Source: Bacillus velezensis
GTDB taxonomy: Bacteria; Bacillota; Bacilli; Bacillales; Bacillaceae
Direction: 5' to 3'
DNA: 64,000 nucleotides
NCBI RefSeq assembly: GCF_001461825.1
Contig: NZ_LLZC01000008.1
Span: 51,678 to 115,677 of the forward strand
Shown here: in pieces, positions 35,898-44,448 of the stretch
Position numbering within the stretch: the stretch's first letter is position 1
Layout of the letters: the number at the start of each line of letters is the position of its first letter
Notes under the pieces: generated by a model
Database searches by the model: none
Seen by the model: only the letters and a program-made list of their open reading frames with translations
Told to the model about the DNA's origin: nothing
Position numbers and translations under genes: made by a program

Positions 35898-38468
35898 TTG
35901 CTGACTAAAAAGAATGCCTTATCGATATTAAAAGTATTATTTCCTATTGCAGTTTTGCTTTTAGTCATTTATCAGTCCAAAAAGGAATTGACAGACCTTT
36001 CTTTTAAACGAACGCTGTACATTATTAACGGGATTGAGCGTTACGATTTATTTATTCTCGTTCTGCTCGGCCTTCTTGCCGTCAGCGCGATGTCCTTTTA
36101 TGACTTTGTGCTGAAACGGACGCTTCGCCTCAACATTCCGAATTGGAAAGTATTCAGGGTCTCCTTTATCGCCAATTCCTTTAACAATGTCCTTGGATTC
36201 GGCGGTCTGGCGGGCGTCGGGCTGCGGACGATGCTTTACAAAGAACATACGAATGACGTAAAACGCCTCGTCGCAGGCATCGCCTGGCTTACGTCCTCAG
36301 CGCTGCTCGGGCTGTCCGTCTTCAGTATTCTGACCATCGCCCGGGTTCTGCCGGTTGGAGAGATTACAGGTGAGAAACCGTGGTTGTGGGCTGTTATCGC
36401 GGGAGTGGCGCTTATTGTGCCGGCAGCCTTAATCGCCGCTGGGATCAACAATAAAAAAGCTGGCGCAGAAGACGGTGAAGCAAAACCGAGGCATCCGGTT
36501 TTTTCTTACATCGGGGCATCGTTTGCCGAATGGTTCGCGGCGGCTGTCGTCATGTATTATTCTCTGTATGTCATGGGAATTCACGCGGATGTCCGCCATG
36601 TATTCGGGGTATTTGCCATTGCCGCTATCGGGGGAATCATCAGCCTTGTGCCGGGAGGATTCGGTTCGTTTGACCTTCTGTTTCTGCTCGGCATGCAGAA
36701 TATGGGCTTTCCGCAGGAGGCGGTCGTGACATCCATCGTCATCTACCGGATTGTGTATTCATTTATTCCGTTTGTGTTCGGGCTGTTCTTTGCGGCCGGC
36801 GACTTAACGGAAAATACGCTGAAACGGCTGGAATCAAATCCGAAGATGGCGCCTGCCGTGGAAACGACGAACGTGCTTCTCGTATTCCAGCGCGCTATCT
36901 TGATCAGGGTGCTTTACGGTTCGCTGTCGCTTTTGGTTTTCGTGTCGGGAGTCGTCGTGCTTGCGTCCGTCGCCCTGCCGATCGACAGGGAGACGGTCAT
37001 TCCGCACATTCCGCGCCCGGCGCTCCTTGCGTTTAACGGGTTATCGCTAAGCGCGGCTTTGATTCTATTAATTTTGCCGATTGAATTATACAAACGGACG
37101 AAACGTTCTTATTCAATGGCGGTTGCCGCGCTGGTCGGCGGTTTTGTGTTCAGTTTCTTAAAAGGAATGAATATCAGCGCGATCTTTATTCTGCCTGTCG
37201 TCATCGTATTGCTTGTGCTGTTAAAGCGGCAGTTTATCAGAGAGCAGGCATCGTATACGCTCGGCCAGATGATTTTTGCGGCCGCTCTGTTTATTATCGC
37301 CTTGTTTAACTACAATCTCATTGCCGGCTTTATTTGGGATAAAATGAATCGGCTCCTTCGCCACGACTATTTCGTCCATAACAATTCGCACATTACATAT
37401 GCCACGATGACGGCCATTATTGTTGTGCCGCTGTTTTTCCTTGTGTTTACGTTCTTTTATCATAAAAGATCGAAGCCGATCGGAGAAGAGGCCGATCCTG
37501 AACGGCTGAAGTCCTTTTTGGCGGAAGAAGGCGGAAATGCCCTCAGCCATCTCGGCTTTCTCGGGGATAAGCGGTTTTATTTCTCAAGCGACGGCAAAGC
37601 GCTTTTATTGTTCAGCCAGATTTCCAGAAGGCTTGTCGTGCTCGGTGATCCGTCAGGACAGAGAGACTCTTTTCCGCTTGTGATTGAGGAATTTCTGAAT
37701 GAAGCGCATAAGCAGGGGCTGAGTGTCATGTTTTATCAGATCGAACGTGAAGATCTGGCGCTGTACCATGACTTCGGCTATAACTTCTTCAAGCTTGGAG
37801 AAGAAGCGTTCGTGGATATGGAGGCATTTACGCTGTCAGGTAAGAAAAAAGCGGGGCTGCGGGCGATTAACAACAAATTTGACCGCGAAGGCTACACGTT
37901 CCATGTCGGGGAACCGCCGTTTTCCTCCGAGTTTATCGCCAAGCTGAAAGACATTTCGGACGAATGGCTCGGTCCGAAAAAAGAGAAAGGTTTTTCCCTC
38001 GGTTTCTTCGACCGGGATTATCTGGAACAGGCGCCGATTGCTTACGTGAAAGACGCGGAAGGGGAGATCATCGCTTTTGCCAACCTGATGCCGATGTATC
38101 AGGAAGGCGAGATATCAGTCGACTTGATGCGTTATCGGAAAAGCGCGCCGAACGGTATTATGGACGCGCTTTTCATCCGTCTGTTTCTCTGGGCGCAGGA
38201 AAAAGGCTATACCACCTTCAATATGGGCATGGCGCCTTTGTCAAACGTAGGTACGGCTTTTACATCTTTCTGGTCGGAAAGAATCGCGGCCGTCATCTTC
38301 AACAACGTCCGGTATATGTACAGCTTCAGCGGGCTGCGGGCCTTTAAAGAAAAATACAAACCGGAGTGGCGCGGGAAATACTTGGCGTACCGCAAAAACA
38401 GATCGCTGTCCGTCACGATGATCCTCGTCACCCGCCTGATCGGAAAAACCAAAAAAAGACGCCGTTAA
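35898..38468 (+). CDS. mprF: Phosphatidylglycerol lysyltransferase / flippase MprF
   Basis: An 856-residue membrane protein that adds lysine from Lys-tRNA to phosphatidylglycerol and flips the product outward, lowering negative surface charge and sensitivity to cationic peptides. About fourteen membrane helices fill residues 1-510, including the flippase segment VPGGFGSFDLLFLLG. The cytoplasmic GNAT-like synthase domain follows, with LVVLGDPSG, YNFFKLGEEA and NMGMAPLSNVGTAF. The TTG at 35898 gives the B. subtilis length and start (MLTKKNALSIL); GGAGAG lies close upstream. The alternative TTG at 35886 has no site. Confidence 0.95.
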   Translation: MLTKKNALSILKVLFPIAVLLLVIYQSKKELTDLSFKRTLYIINGIERYDLFILVLLGLLAVSAMSFYDFVLKRTLRLNIPNWKVFRVSFIANSFNNVLGFGGLAGVGLRTMLYKEHTNDVKRLVAGIAWLTSSALLGLSVFSILTIARVLPVGEITGEKPWLWAVIAGVALIVPAALIAAGINNKKAGAEDGEAKPRHPVFSYIGASFAEWFAAAVVMYYSLYVMGIHADVRHVFGVFAIAAIGGIISLVPGGFGSFDLLFLLGMQNMGFPQEAVVTSIVIYRIVYSFIPFVFGLFFAAGDLTENTLKRLESNPKMAPAVETTNVLLVFQRAILIRVLYGSLSLLVFVSGVVVLASVALPIDRETVIPHIPRPALLAFNGLSLSAALILLILPIELYKRTKRSYSMAVAALVGGFVFSFLKGMNISAIFILPVVIVLLVLLKRQFIREQASYTLGQMIFAAALFIIALFNYNLIAGFIWDKMNRLLRHDYFVHNNSHITYATMTAIIVVPLFFLVFTFFYHKRSKPIGEEADPERLKSFLAEEGGNALSHLGFLGDKRFYFSSDGKALLLFSQISRRLVVLGDPSGQRDSFPLVIEEFLNEAHKQGLSVMFYQIEREDLALYHDFGYNFFKLGEEAFVDMEAFTLSGKKKAGLRAINNKFDREGYTFHVGEPPFSSEFIAKLKDISDEWLGPKKEKGFSLGFFDRDYLEQAPIAYVKDAEGEIIAFANLMPMYQEGEISVDLMRYRKSAPNGIMDALFIRLFLWAQEKGYTTFNMGMAPLSNVGTAFTSFWSERIAAVIFNNVRYMYSFSGLRAFKEKYKPEWRGKYLAYRKNRSLSVTMILVTRLIGKTKKRRR

Positions 38469-38484
38469 AGGCGTCTTTTTTTTT
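38454..38484 (+). terminator. Terminator of mprF
   Basis: AAAAAGACGCC-GTTAAA-GGCGTCTTTTTTTT spans the mprF stop codon. Confidence 0.88.
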
Positions 38485-38561
38485 GAATAATTGACTAAAA
38501 ATTCTAATTTCACTCTGTTATACTGAATAACATGATCATAAGGTGAAAGGAAGGCTGATGA

Positions 38562-39446
38562 ATGAAACAGGCAACCGTGTTTAAATATGAAGCGTTTTCC
38601 GATATTCCGGATTTGGGAAATCCCGCGGGAATCGTCTTTAACGGAGATGATTATTCAGATGAAGAGATGCAGATGATCGCCGAAATGGCAGGGTACAATG
38701 AAACCTCATTTCTCTGTAAAAGCGGAGAAGCCGATCTGCGCATCCGCTATTTTACACCCGGCCATGAAATGAATTTATGCGGACATGCTACTGTCGCCTC
38801 TCTTTACGCATTAATTGAAAAGGGAAGGCTTCAGGCTGATCAGGCATATCAAATTGAAACAAAAGCCGGCATTCTTCCCGTAAAAGCCGCTGAACGAAAC
38901 GGCCGGGTATACATCACGCTCGAACAGGCTCCCCCGCAATTTCTGCCGTTTACGGGCGACAAAGAAAAGCTTGCGGCCTCGCTCGGGATTACGGCTGAGG
39001 ATTTTCACAGCGGGCTGCCGATTGTTTACGGATCAACGGGGATCTGGACACTGATTGTTCCGCTGAGATCACTTAAAGCATCACGGAATATGGTGCCGGA
39101 CAACGCACAATTCCCCGCTATTTTGCGCGATCTTCCGAAAGCGAGCGTTCATCCGTTTTCTCTGGAAACCGTTCATCCGGAAAGTGATCTGCACGGACGC
39201 CATTTTTCTTCCCCTTTCTCCGGTACGACCGAAGATCCGGTCACGGGAACCGCTTCAGGCGTCATGGCGGCCTATATGCGGCAATACGGAGGCTCCGAAG
39301 CCGAATGCCTCACGATTGAACAAGGCCATGAAATCGGGAAAGACGGAAAAGTGGAAATCAGGATTACAGAAGATAACGAAAAGATGAACATCGAGATGAC
39401 GGGAACGGCCGTGTATGCCGAAACAATCAATTTTCAGCTTCCGTAA
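38562..39446 (+). CDS. yfhB: PhzF-family isomerase YfhB
   Basis: A 294-residue protein of the PhzF/diaminopimelate-epimerase fold. The catalytic Glu is in GYNETSFL (Glu47). Further signature segments are CGHATVASLYAL near residue 73 and EDPVTGTASGVMAAYM near 226. The substrate is unknown; the family catalyses proton shifts. The start has AAAGGAAGG upstream. In B. subtilis the siderophore-uptake genes yfiY, yfiZ and yfhA lie between mprF and yfhB; they are missing here. Confidence 0.9.
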   Translation: MKQATVFKYEAFSDIPDLGNPAGIVFNGDDYSDEEMQMIAEMAGYNETSFLCKSGEADLRIRYFTPGHEMNLCGHATVASLYALIEKGRLQADQAYQIETKAGILPVKAAERNGRVYITLEQAPPQFLPFTGDKEKLAASLGITAEDFHSGLPIVYGSTGIWTLIVPLRSLKASRNMVPDNAQFPAILRDLPKASVHPFSLETVHPESDLHGRHFSSPFSGTTEDPVTGTASGVMAAYMRQYGGSEAECLTIEQGHEIGKDGKVEIRITEDNEKMNIEMTGTAVYAETINFQLP

Positions 39447-39449
39447 CGG

Positions 39450-39499
39450 TTTACAAAAGCCGGTCGTATCCGTTATATTATAAATGATAATCATTTTCA
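39450..39499 (+). promoter_or_regulatory. yfhC promoter with Fur box
   Basis: TTTACA (39450-39455) and TATATT (39474-39479) form a likely promoter with 18-base spacing. TGATAATCATTTTCA at 39485-39499 matches the Fur 7-1-7 consensus TGATAATNATTATCA with one mismatch and covers the transcription start. yfhC is a Fur target in B. subtilis. Confidence 0.85.
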
Positions 39500-39522
39500 T
39501 TTGGATAGGAAGGTGAATCGGC

Positions 39523-40107
39523 ATGCCGAAAACCGAACAATTACAGCAAAACGAAAGTCTTGCACATACAATCAGAAACAGAAGATCCATCCGGTCGTTT
39601 AAACCGGAAACCGTACCTTCTGAAGTCATATTAGATATGCTTGAAACGGCCGTTTACGCACCGAACCACAGACTGACGGAGCCGTGGCGTTTTATCTACG
39701 CAGCAAGCGAAGCGGGAAAAGCAAAGCTTGCGGACAGCTACGTCTCATTTTTCAAAAAGATAAAAGATGATTTCAACGAGGAAAAAGAGCGGAATATGAG
39801 AAAAAATCTCAGCGCCGTTCCGGGATTTTTGCTGGTCGTCTTAAAAGAAGATGAAAATGAATTTACGAGAAACGATGATTTCGCGGCGCTGAGCGGCATG
39901 ATTCAAAACCTTCAGCTTCTCGCACATGAAAACGGCATCGGCATGGTCTGGAAAAGCGGCCGCATTATGTATGACAAACAGGTGCACCAAGACTTCGGCC
40001 TTGCTGACAATGAGCGCTTTGCCGCCATCATTCAAACGGGCTATCCGGATGAACAGCCTAAGGCGAAAGAACGGACGCCGGCAAAAAGCCTGTTTACCGA
40101 ACTGTAA
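39523..40107 (+). CDS. yfhC: Nitroreductase-family protein YfhC, Fur-controlled
   Basis: A 194-residue FMN-dependent nitroreductase-family protein. The FMN contact RNRRSIRSFKPE lies near residue 19, APNHRLTEPWRF near 47 and the second flavin segment GIGMVWKSG near 140. Iron control by the upstream Fur box suggests a role in iron acquisition or in reducing a ferric chelate, which is an inference. The start has AGGAAGG upstream. A strong bidirectional terminator follows, shared with convergent yfhD. Confidence 0.88.
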   Translation: MPKTEQLQQNESLAHTIRNRRSIRSFKPETVPSEVILDMLETAVYAPNHRLTEPWRFIYAASEAGKAKLADSYVSFFKKIKDDFNEEKERNMRKNLSAVPGFLLVVLKEDENEFTRNDDFAALSGMIQNLQLLAHENGIGMVWKSGRIMYDKQVHQDFGLADNERFAAIIQTGYPDEQPKAKERTPAKSLFTEL

Positions 40108-40110
40108 AAA

Positions 40111-40142
40111 AAATCCCCGTCTCTATACAGAGGCGGGGATTT
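40111..40142 (+). terminator. Terminator shared by convergent yfhC and yfhD
   Basis: AAATCCCCG...CGGGGATTT forms a strong stem with A and T runs on both sides between the two genes. Confidence 0.8.
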
Positions 40143-40146
40143 CGTA

Positions 40147-40338
40147 TTAGCGGGTTTTGCTTTTAGCTCTGTTGTCAGCGGCTTTCATCCGCGCCTGCGC
40201 TTCACGGTCAGCGGAATCAGCAAGCTCGCTTGAATATTCCTCATATGTGCCGTCTGTTTCGCGTTTCAAAGCATCCGGAACTTGAGGAAGTTTTTGTTTG
40301 TTTTTATCACGGTTTTTGTGAGTATGATTTCTGCCCAT
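40147..40338 (-). CDS. yfhD: YfhD-family small spore-associated protein
   Basis: A 63-residue, very hydrophilic protein with the opening GRNHTHKNRDKNKQKLPQ and an EEYSSELADSADREAQARMKAADNR-type helix, matching the YfhD family. It has no cysteine or membrane segment. Proteins of this kind are common in Bacillus spores, but the function is unknown. GGGGG lies upstream of the ATG. Confidence 0.85.
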   Translation of the reverse strand: MGRNHTHKNRDKNKQKLPQVPDALKRETDGTYEEYSSELADSADREAQARMKAADNRAKSKTR

Positions 40339-40408
40339 ATCAATCGCCCCCTGAAAAAAGTGATATCAAACAAACATAGTATCTGCCCGGTCCCGATCTT
40401 TATTCAGT

Positions 40409-40519
40409 TTATTTCCGTTTGGCTGCTCTTTCCGCTTTTTTGAATTCACCGGAATAAAGGACTTCCTGCATTTTTTTCAGATTGGCTCCCTGTTGATGTT
40501 TTTCGCGCTTCTTTTCCAT
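40409..40519 (-). CDS. yfhE: YfhE-family 36-residue protein
   Basis: A 36-residue basic peptide that begins MEKKREKHQQGANLKKMQEV and ends FKKAERAAKRK. The ATG at 40519 has GGAGGG nine bases upstream. It lies between yfhD and yfhF on the same strand, as yfhE does in B. subtilis. Its function is unknown. The 70-base gap to yfhD contains no obvious terminator, so co-transcription is possible. Confidence 0.85.
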   Translation of the reverse strand: MEKKREKHQQGANLKKMQEVLYSGEFKKAERAAKRK

Positions 40520-40576
40520 AAAAGAAGACCCTCCTTCAAAACAGAATACCAATAGGATTGGCTTTTATTTCCGTTT

Positions 40577-41476
40577 TTATGCAGATAAGAGATCCTTTAA
40601 AGCGAAATCAAGCTCTCCATACGTAAATTGAAAACCGGATGTCAGCGCCTGCTTAGGCAGGGCGCGCTGGCCTTTTACGATCAGCAGGCTCATTTCTCCC
40701 AAGGCCTTCTCCAGAAAAAGTTCCGGTACGGGAATCCAATGGGGGCGGTGCAGGACGCCTGCGATCGTCTTTCCGAATTGCTTCATTTCTACGGGGTTCG
40801 GCGATGTCACATTCATGGGACCGGACAAGTCATCATGCTCCGCCACAAAAGCAATAAGTTCCGCGGCGTCATCCACATGAACCCATGACAGCCATTGCCG
40901 TCCAGAGCCGATGGTGCCGCCGGCTAACAGCTTATAAGGGAGAACCATGAGCGGCAGGGCGCCTTTTTCACCGAGCATCACCCCGAATCTGGCATATACC
41001 GTCCGGATGCCGAGCGCTTCAATTTTCTGGCCTTCACGTTCCCACATATGAGCCGTATGACTGAGAAAGTCTTCATTTGACGTATCGGACTGTTCGGTGA
41101 ATGTTTTCTCTGTGCTTGTGCCGTAAATGCCGACGGCGCTGGCCTGAATCAAAGCCCGGGGTTTTTTCGGCTGCTGCTTCATAATCCGTCTGACTTCTCT
41201 CGTCGCTTCTATTCTGCTTGAGATGATTTGTTCCTTCGTTGTGTCCGTCCAGCGGTCAAAGATGGATTTGCCGGCGAGGTTCACCCATACATCAATAGGG
41301 GGAAGCTCGCGCTCAGGCGCCGCGTTTTCGGCCAGCCATTGAACATATGTCACATTTTTTTGTTCGGTTTCTCTCTGTTTTCTTGATAAAATATAGACAT
41401 GATGTCCCCGGCGGGTCAACACACCTGTCAGATGCCGGCCCAGAAAACCGGTGCCGCCTGTCATCGCGATATTCAT
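40577..41476 (-). CDS. yfhF: TIGR01777-type NAD-dependent epimerase YfhF
   Basis: A 299-residue extended short-chain dehydrogenase-like protein (family of SulA/HCAG-type epimerases). The nucleotide loop MTGGTGFLGRHL is at the N-terminus, WVNLAGKSI lies near residue 85, and WLSWVHVDDAAELI near 210 is the family hallmark. The start at 41476 has AAGGAGA at correct spacing; the in-frame ATG at 41482 is too close to it. It is divergent from recX with 91 bases between. The substrate is unknown. Confidence 0.88.
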   Translation of the reverse strand: MNIAMTGGTGFLGRHLTGVLTRRGHHVYILSRKQRETEQKNVTYVQWLAENAAPERELPPIDVWVNLAGKSIFDRWTDTTKEQIISSRIEATREVRRIMKQQPKKPRALIQASAVGIYGTSTEKTFTEQSDTSNEDFLSHTAHMWEREGQKIEALGIRTVYARFGVMLGEKGALPLMVLPYKLLAGGTIGSGRQWLSWVHVDDAAELIAFVAEHDDLSGPMNVTSPNPVEMKQFGKTIAGVLHRPHWIPVPELFLEKALGEMSLLIVKGQRALPKQALTSGFQFTYGELDFALKDLLSA

Positions 41477-41567
41477 ATCCATCTCTCCTTACACGTTGAT
41501 ATATATACTGTACCTCATTTGCCAAAAAGAAAAACGCCTGAACATCGGGGCGGGAAAGGAGACCGGG

Positions 41568-42359
41568 ATGCCGTTTATTACAAAAATATCGACCCAAAAG
41601 AAAAATACCGAGCGCTTCAACATCTTTCTTGATGAGAAATATGCATTCAGCGTCGACGCCGACGTGCTTGTGCGTTTTGACCTGAAAAAAGGGAAAGAAC
41701 TCGACGAGCTTGACATTCTTGAAATCCAGCACGGCGATGACGTGAAAAAAGCCTTTAACCGCGCCGTAGAATTTTTATCATACCGGATGCGCTCTGAAAA
41801 AGAAGTCCGGGATCATCTGAAGAAAAAAGAAACACCGGATATGGTCATTTCTGAAGTCATCCATAAACTGTACGATTACAGCTACTTAAATGACAAAGAA
41901 TTTGCGGAAGCTTATGCGAGCACCCACAAAAAAACAAACGGCAAAGGCCCTGACGTCCTGTTCCGCGAGCTGAAAGCGAAAGGAATAGACGACGATACCA
42001 TCAAGGAGACGCTCAGCGCGTTTACATTTGATGAGCAAATACAAGAAGCGCTGAAACATATCGGCAAAATCCTCAAAAAAGACAAAAAGCTGTCCACAAA
42101 AGAGATCAGACAGCGGGCGCAGATGCAGCTTCAGCGAAAAGGTTTCCCTTTCGACGTCATCAATGCCGCTCTGGAACAGACGGAGTATGAAAATGATGAT
42201 GAAGCCGAGATGGAAGCTCTGAAGGCTCATGCGGAAAAAGCGATCAGGAAATACCGCTATGACGGCAGTTATGAAAGCGGAATGAAGGTCAAACAGTACT
42301 TATTCAGAAAAGGATTCTCGATTGACGATATTGATCAATTCTTGCAGGAAGAGGAGTAA
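41568..42359 (+). CDS. recX: RecA regulator RecX
   Basis: A 263-residue protein made of repeated three-helix units, rich in charged residues, as expected for RecX, which modulates RecA filaments during recombination and repair. Recognisable parts are AVEFLSYRMRSEKEVRDHLKKK-type segments (near residue 67), VIHKLYDYSYLNDKEFAE near 100 and LKAKGIDDDTI near 130. The ATG at 41568 has GGGAAAGGAGA upstream; the longer frame begins in the divergent promoter. yfhH follows after 6 bases. Confidence 0.92.
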   Translation: MPFITKISTQKKNTERFNIFLDEKYAFSVDADVLVRFDLKKGKELDELDILEIQHGDDVKKAFNRAVEFLSYRMRSEKEVRDHLKKKETPDMVISEVIHKLYDYSYLNDKEFAEAYASTHKKTNGKGPDVLFRELKAKGIDDDTIKETLSAFTFDEQIQEALKHIGKILKKDKKLSTKEIRQRAQMQLQRKGFPFDVINAALEQTEYENDDEAEMEALKAHAEKAIRKYRYDGSYESGMKVKQYLFRKGFSIDDIDQFLQEEE

Positions 42360-42365
42360 ACTGAA

Positions 42366-42680
42366 ATGGACAAACGATACAGTCAAATGACGCCTCATGA
42401 ACTACAGACCGAAATTGCGGGGCTGACGGAAAAAGCGCGAAAGGCGGAACAGATGGGCATTGTAAATGAACTGGCCGTGCTTGAACGGAAAATTACGATG
42501 GCCAAAGCTTACATGCTGAACCCGGAAGACTTTCGGCCCGGCGGGGTGTATCAGATAGAAGGTTCTGATGACACTTTCCGCATTGATTACATCAACGGCG
42601 TATTCGCCTGGGGACACAGATCTTCCCCGTCTGACGGGGAAGAAGCACTGCCGATTTCCGTTTTAAAAGAAAAAAAATAA
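42366..42680 (+). CDS. yfhH: DUF1811 protein YfhH
   Basis: A 104-residue protein with an N-terminal helical part (MDKRYSQMTPHELQTEI) and a C-terminal beta-rich SH3-like part (FRPGGVYQIEG, FRIDYINGVFAWGHR). The structure of B. subtilis YfhH is known but its function is not. It follows recX by 6 bases, with GGAAGAGGAG inside the recX end, so the two form an operon closed by a terminator. Confidence 0.88.
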   Translation: MDKRYSQMTPHELQTEIAGLTEKARKAEQMGIVNELAVLERKITMAKAYMLNPEDFRPGGVYQIEGSDDTFRIDYINGVFAWGHRSSPSDGEEALPISVLKEKK

Positions 42681-42681
42681 C

Positions 42682-42710
42682 AAAAGAGGCCGGTTCCGGC
42701 CTCTTTTTCT
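42682..42710 (+). terminator. Terminator of recX-yfhH
   Basis: The perfect stem AAAGAGGCCGG-TT-CCGGCCTCTTT and a T run follow yfhH. Confidence 0.87.
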
Positions 42711-42819
42711 TTTCGGGCACATTCGTTTCAACCTTTCAGTAAAAAATGATTGAATTCATTTTTGATATCTTTTAAGATGGAATTCGTTGTTTTTTTTAAT
42801 AAAAAGGAGGCGATTCGCG

Positions 42820-44019
42820 TTGAATATCAAAATGAAACAGCCATCTGTGAAATTAATGATTTTTGTTTTAATGATTTGCACATTTTCCATCGGGTATACG
42901 GAATATGCTGTCATGGGTATTCTGACGTCGATTGCCGATGACTTTCATATACATGTATCTTCAGCGGGCATGCTTGTTACGGCGTACGCGGCAAGCGTCT
43001 GCCTGACGGGCCCGATCGTAACCATTATCGCGGTTAAGCTGCCGAGAAAGCCGGTGCTGCTAGGGTTGATGGGCATCTTCGTCCTTGCCAACCTGATGAG
43101 CGTCTTTGCGCCAAACTTCGCCGTGCTGGCGATTTCCAGAATTTTATCCGCATCCATCCACGGAGCTTTTTTTGCGATCGCCATGGTGTTTGCGAGTGAA
43201 ATGGTGCCGCCTGAAAAACGTTCCGCCGCCGCGGCTTCCATGAACGGCGGATTAACCGTGGCGCTGATGCTCGGTGTCCCGTTCGGCTCTTATTTAGGGG
43301 ATGCCCTTAACTGGCGGGCCGTCTTTTTCATTATTTCCGTTTTAGGCATGATCGGGCTGATCGGACTGATGCTGGTCGTGCCGAACCGGAAACCGAAAGT
43401 GATCCCGATGCTGATGAATGAATGGAGTGTCTTTAAGCATAAACAAGTGATTTTTTCCTTTGCGATCACCATTCTCGGCTACTCAGGCGTATTTATCGCT
43501 TACACGTTTATTGAGCCGATTTTAAGAGATTCAGCGGGGTTCGGCACAGTCGGCATTACAGGCGCATTATTTGCCTACGGTCTCGGCGGAGTGGCGGGGA
43601 ATTTTTTCGCGGGCAAAGTGCCGCTCAAACTGCTGACGCGCACGATGATCGGTGTGATGATCGGCTTGATCGGCGTCTTGGCGATTTTCCCTTATATCGC
43701 CGTTTTTCCAGCCGCCGCCGTTTCAGCGACATTTTTATTCGGCGCATGTGCGTTCGGCACGCCGCCGCTTTTGCAGACCAAGGTTATTTCTTCCTCTGAA
43801 AACGGCACGACAATCGCCGCTGCGGTGAGCGTTTCCGCCTTTAACCTGGCAAACGCGCTCGGCGCCTGGATCGGCGGGTTGATTCTCGGGGGAACGGGAT
43901 CTTACTCATGGCTGTTTGCCGGCGGTGCGCTGATGACGGCTCTCGGCCTTGTGCTTTCCACGTTCGCTCATCTGTCTGAGAAGAAAGATGTCTATGAATA
44001 CCAAGTGCATAAAGGATAA
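42820..44019 (+). CDS. yfhI: MFS transporter YfhI
   Basis: A 399-residue protein with twelve membrane helices from the sugar-efflux/drug-efflux (DHA1) part of the MFS. GYTEYAVMGILTSIA near residue 23 and PPEKRSAAAASMNGGLTVALMLGVPFG near 140 (the antiporter motif region) identify it. The TTG at 42820 is chosen because AAAGGAGG lies nine bases before it; the ATG four codons later is too far from that site. The substrate is unknown. It ends in a bidirectional terminator facing the mpr pair. Confidence 0.88.
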   Translation: MNIKMKQPSVKLMIFVLMICTFSIGYTEYAVMGILTSIADDFHIHVSSAGMLVTAYAASVCLTGPIVTIIAVKLPRKPVLLGLMGIFVLANLMSVFAPNFAVLAISRILSASIHGAFFAIAMVFASEMVPPEKRSAAAASMNGGLTVALMLGVPFGSYLGDALNWRAVFFIISVLGMIGLIGLMLVVPNRKPKVIPMLMNEWSVFKHKQVIFSFAITILGYSGVFIAYTFIEPILRDSAGFGTVGITGALFAYGLGGVAGNFFAGKVPLKLLTRTMIGVMIGLIGVLAIFPYIAVFPAAAVSATFLFGACAFGTPPLLQTKVISSSENGTTIAAAVSVSAFNLANALGAWIGGLILGGTGSYSWLFAGGALMTALGLVLSTFAHLSEKKDVYEYQVHKG

Positions 44020-44020
44020 C

Positions 44021-44058
44021 AAAAAGCTTGCAGGGGATATTCCGCCTGCAAGCTTTTT
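44021..44058 (+). terminator. Bidirectional terminator between yfhI and the mpr operon
   Basis: AAAAAGCTTGCAGG...CCTGCAAGCTTTTTT, a 14-bp near-perfect stem, lies between the convergent genes. Confidence 0.88.
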
Positions 44059-44448
44059 TCAGTGTTTCAATGTAATGCTGATCACCGTATGTTTATCACT
44101 CTCAGCTAAGGAAATATTCCGGGTTTCCGGTACCCCGTCTTTTTCAAAAACGACGGCATAGGTTCCTTTCGCGCCGCTTTTCCATGCAATATCGCCGTGG
44201 TGATCAGTCTTGCCTATTATCTCTCCGCGGTCTATATTCGGCTGATGATCTGACTCCGCCGCTTTCATCACGGTGACCGTCACACCGGCCGCCGGTGAAC
44301 CGTCTGCATCCTCAACATGGAGCGTAACGGGCAGTGCTTTTTTGGCGGCGGAATCATCCGCTTTGCCGCATCCGCATAAAACGGCCGCGGCGAGCAAGAA
44401 AACAAAAGCTTTATTGATTTGACCAATATTGAATGTTGTCGAATACAC
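44059..44448 (-). CDS. Lipoprotein cotranscribed with mpr (YbfJ-like)
   Basis: A 129-residue lipoprotein. A hydrophobic signal ends in LAAAVLCGCG with the lipid-modified cysteine near residue 25. The exported part has a single beta-sandwich domain with VTLHVEDADGSPAAGVTVTV, like the YtkA/FixH-type carriers. The GTG start lies within the end of mpr (overlap of 38 bases), so the genes are coupled. In B. subtilis mpr is followed by ybfJ in the same way. The role is unknown. Confidence 0.78.
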   Translation of the reverse strand: MYSTTFNIGQINKAFVFLLAAAVLCGCGKADDSAAKKALPVTLHVEDADGSPAAGVTVTVMKAAESDHQPNIDRGEIIGKTDHHGDIAWKSGAKGTYAVVFEKDGVPETRNISLAESDKHTVISITLKH

